From positions 1-5,162 of the forward strand of contig CADCPV010000005.1 in assembly GCA_902803345.1 (NCBI GenBank): a stretch of 5,162 nucleotides of DNA, read 5' to 3'. The translations under genes and the position numbers were made by a program. Source of the DNA: an uncultured Eubacteriales bacterium. GTDB lineage: Bacteria; Bacillota_A; Clostridia; Lachnospirales; Lachnospiraceae. The notes under the pieces were generated by a model. That model worked only from the letters and a program-made list of their open reading frames with translations, was not told the DNA's origin and did no database searches. Below, one piece after another: positions 4,945 through 5,162 of the stretch (within the stretch, counting starts at the first letter, position 1; each line of letters begins with the position of its first letter).

Positions 4945-5162
4945 TTATGGTCTTCCATACAGTCTGTACATATTATTGTAGAAACCGATCAGGTCCTCGC
5001 GGAGTTCTTTCGCGAGGACCTCTTTTTTGGGACTGCAGTCATTCTTGACCCAGAAAACCCAGACGCCGATCAGCCCGCTGACAAGTAATCGGTAGTGGAG
5101 GGTGCTTTCCTTTGCCGGTCGGAAATTGGAGGGACCTTCATGCGCGAGATCGTACAGACGAT
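4945..5162 (-). CDS. TetR-family transcriptional regulator, C-terminal part (cut by window end)
   Basis: On the minus strand an open frame runs from the window's right edge (first full codon at 5158-5160) for 71 codons to TAA at 4945-4947. The C-terminal stretch YRLLVSGLIGVWVFWVKN followed by a helix ending LIGFYNNMYRLYG resembles the ligand-binding domain of TetR-type regulators (the TetR_C_7-like form, pattern YY..F..GG..G....W). The N-terminal helix-turn-helix lies outside the window, so DNA binding cannot be checked. It converges on the GH31 gene with 62 bases between the stop codons, and the GH31 terminator is embedded in its coding sequence. It may be the local regulator of the sugar locus, but adjacency is the only evidence. 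The frame keeps sensible codons throughout, while the other two minus frames have stops. Confidence 0.7.
   Translation of the reverse strand, partial: RLYDLAHEGPSNFRPAKESTLHYRLLVSGLIGVWVFWVKNDCSPKKEVLAKELREDLIGFYNNMYRLYGRP
4991..5028 (+). terminator. Rho-independent terminator of the GH31 transcript, inside the convergent TetR gene
   Basis: AGGTCCTCGCG (4991-5001) and CGCGAGGACCT (5011-5021) form a perfect 11-bp stem with a 9-nt loop, then C and six T residues (5023-5028). It lies about 110 bases past the GH31 stop and is oriented to end that transcript. The same bases encode KKEVLAKELREDL of the TetR-like protein on the other strand, so the hairpin is both coding and regulatory. Confidence 0.75.

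Noticed and set aside
1..5162. tRNA, rRNA, CRISPR array or insertion sequence with terminal inverted repeats
   Set aside because: There are no repeat-spacer arrays, no tRNA-like cloverleaf or CCA ends, no transposase frames and no paired inverted ends. The only mobile-element traces are the parA and intron fragments.

Overview
The window looks like chromosomal DNA of a moderate-GC Gram-positive bacterium, probably a gut Clostridia/Firmicutes lineage. The grounds are strong purine-rich Shine-Dalgarno sites (AAGGAG, GAGGAGG), hairpin-plus-T terminators, a ParA fragment of the kind seen on Clostridia integrative elements and plasmids, and a GPH-type sugar transporter beside a cytoplasmic GH31 enzyme. 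The organism assignment is inference.

Left edge (1 to about 505, + strand): relic of a mobile element. The likely 3' end of an unidentified gene is followed by a strong rho-independent terminator (102-137). Next comes a parA-like gene with a good RBS and a GTG start (170 or 173). It keeps only its first ~77 codons (Walker A and A' motifs) and loses homology near base 400. The next recognisable sequence is a 5'-truncated group II intron 3' end: domain V at about 443-474 and a domain VI-like hairpin at 479-499. The rest of parA is absent, so this is a rearranged scar and not a simple intron insertion.

Centre (527-2704): a two-gene minus-strand operon. The promoter-proximal gene encodes a 169-aa two-helix membrane protein of unknown function. 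It overlaps by ATGA a 463-aa GPH/MelB-type sugar transporter. A 280-bp divergent intergenic region separates this operon from the enzyme gene. It holds a minus-strand promoter with an exact TATAAT, a weaker plus-strand promoter candidate, and three imperfect direct repeats in exact 30-bp register. The outer two repeats overlap the two presumed -35 boxes.

Right (2705-5162): a complete 725-aa cytoplasmic GH31 alpha-glycosidase on the + strand, most like alpha-xylosidase/alpha-glucosidase-type members. It converges on the C-terminal 71 codons of a TetR-family regulator on the minus strand, cut by the window end. The apparent terminator for the GH31 transcript (11-bp perfect stem plus T tract) lies inside the regulator's coding sequence.

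Together the transporter, GH31 enzyme and TetR regulator read as a small sugar-utilisation locus: an alpha-linked oligosaccharide or glycoside is imported intact and cleaved in the cytoplasm, with divergent transcription probably co-controlled through the 30-bp repeats. The most notable points are the repeat array, the terminator embedded in a convergent gene, the parA/group II intron scar, the missing second coupling Asp in the transporter, and the small membrane protein translationally coupled to the transporter. No clearly new defence or mobile system is visible.
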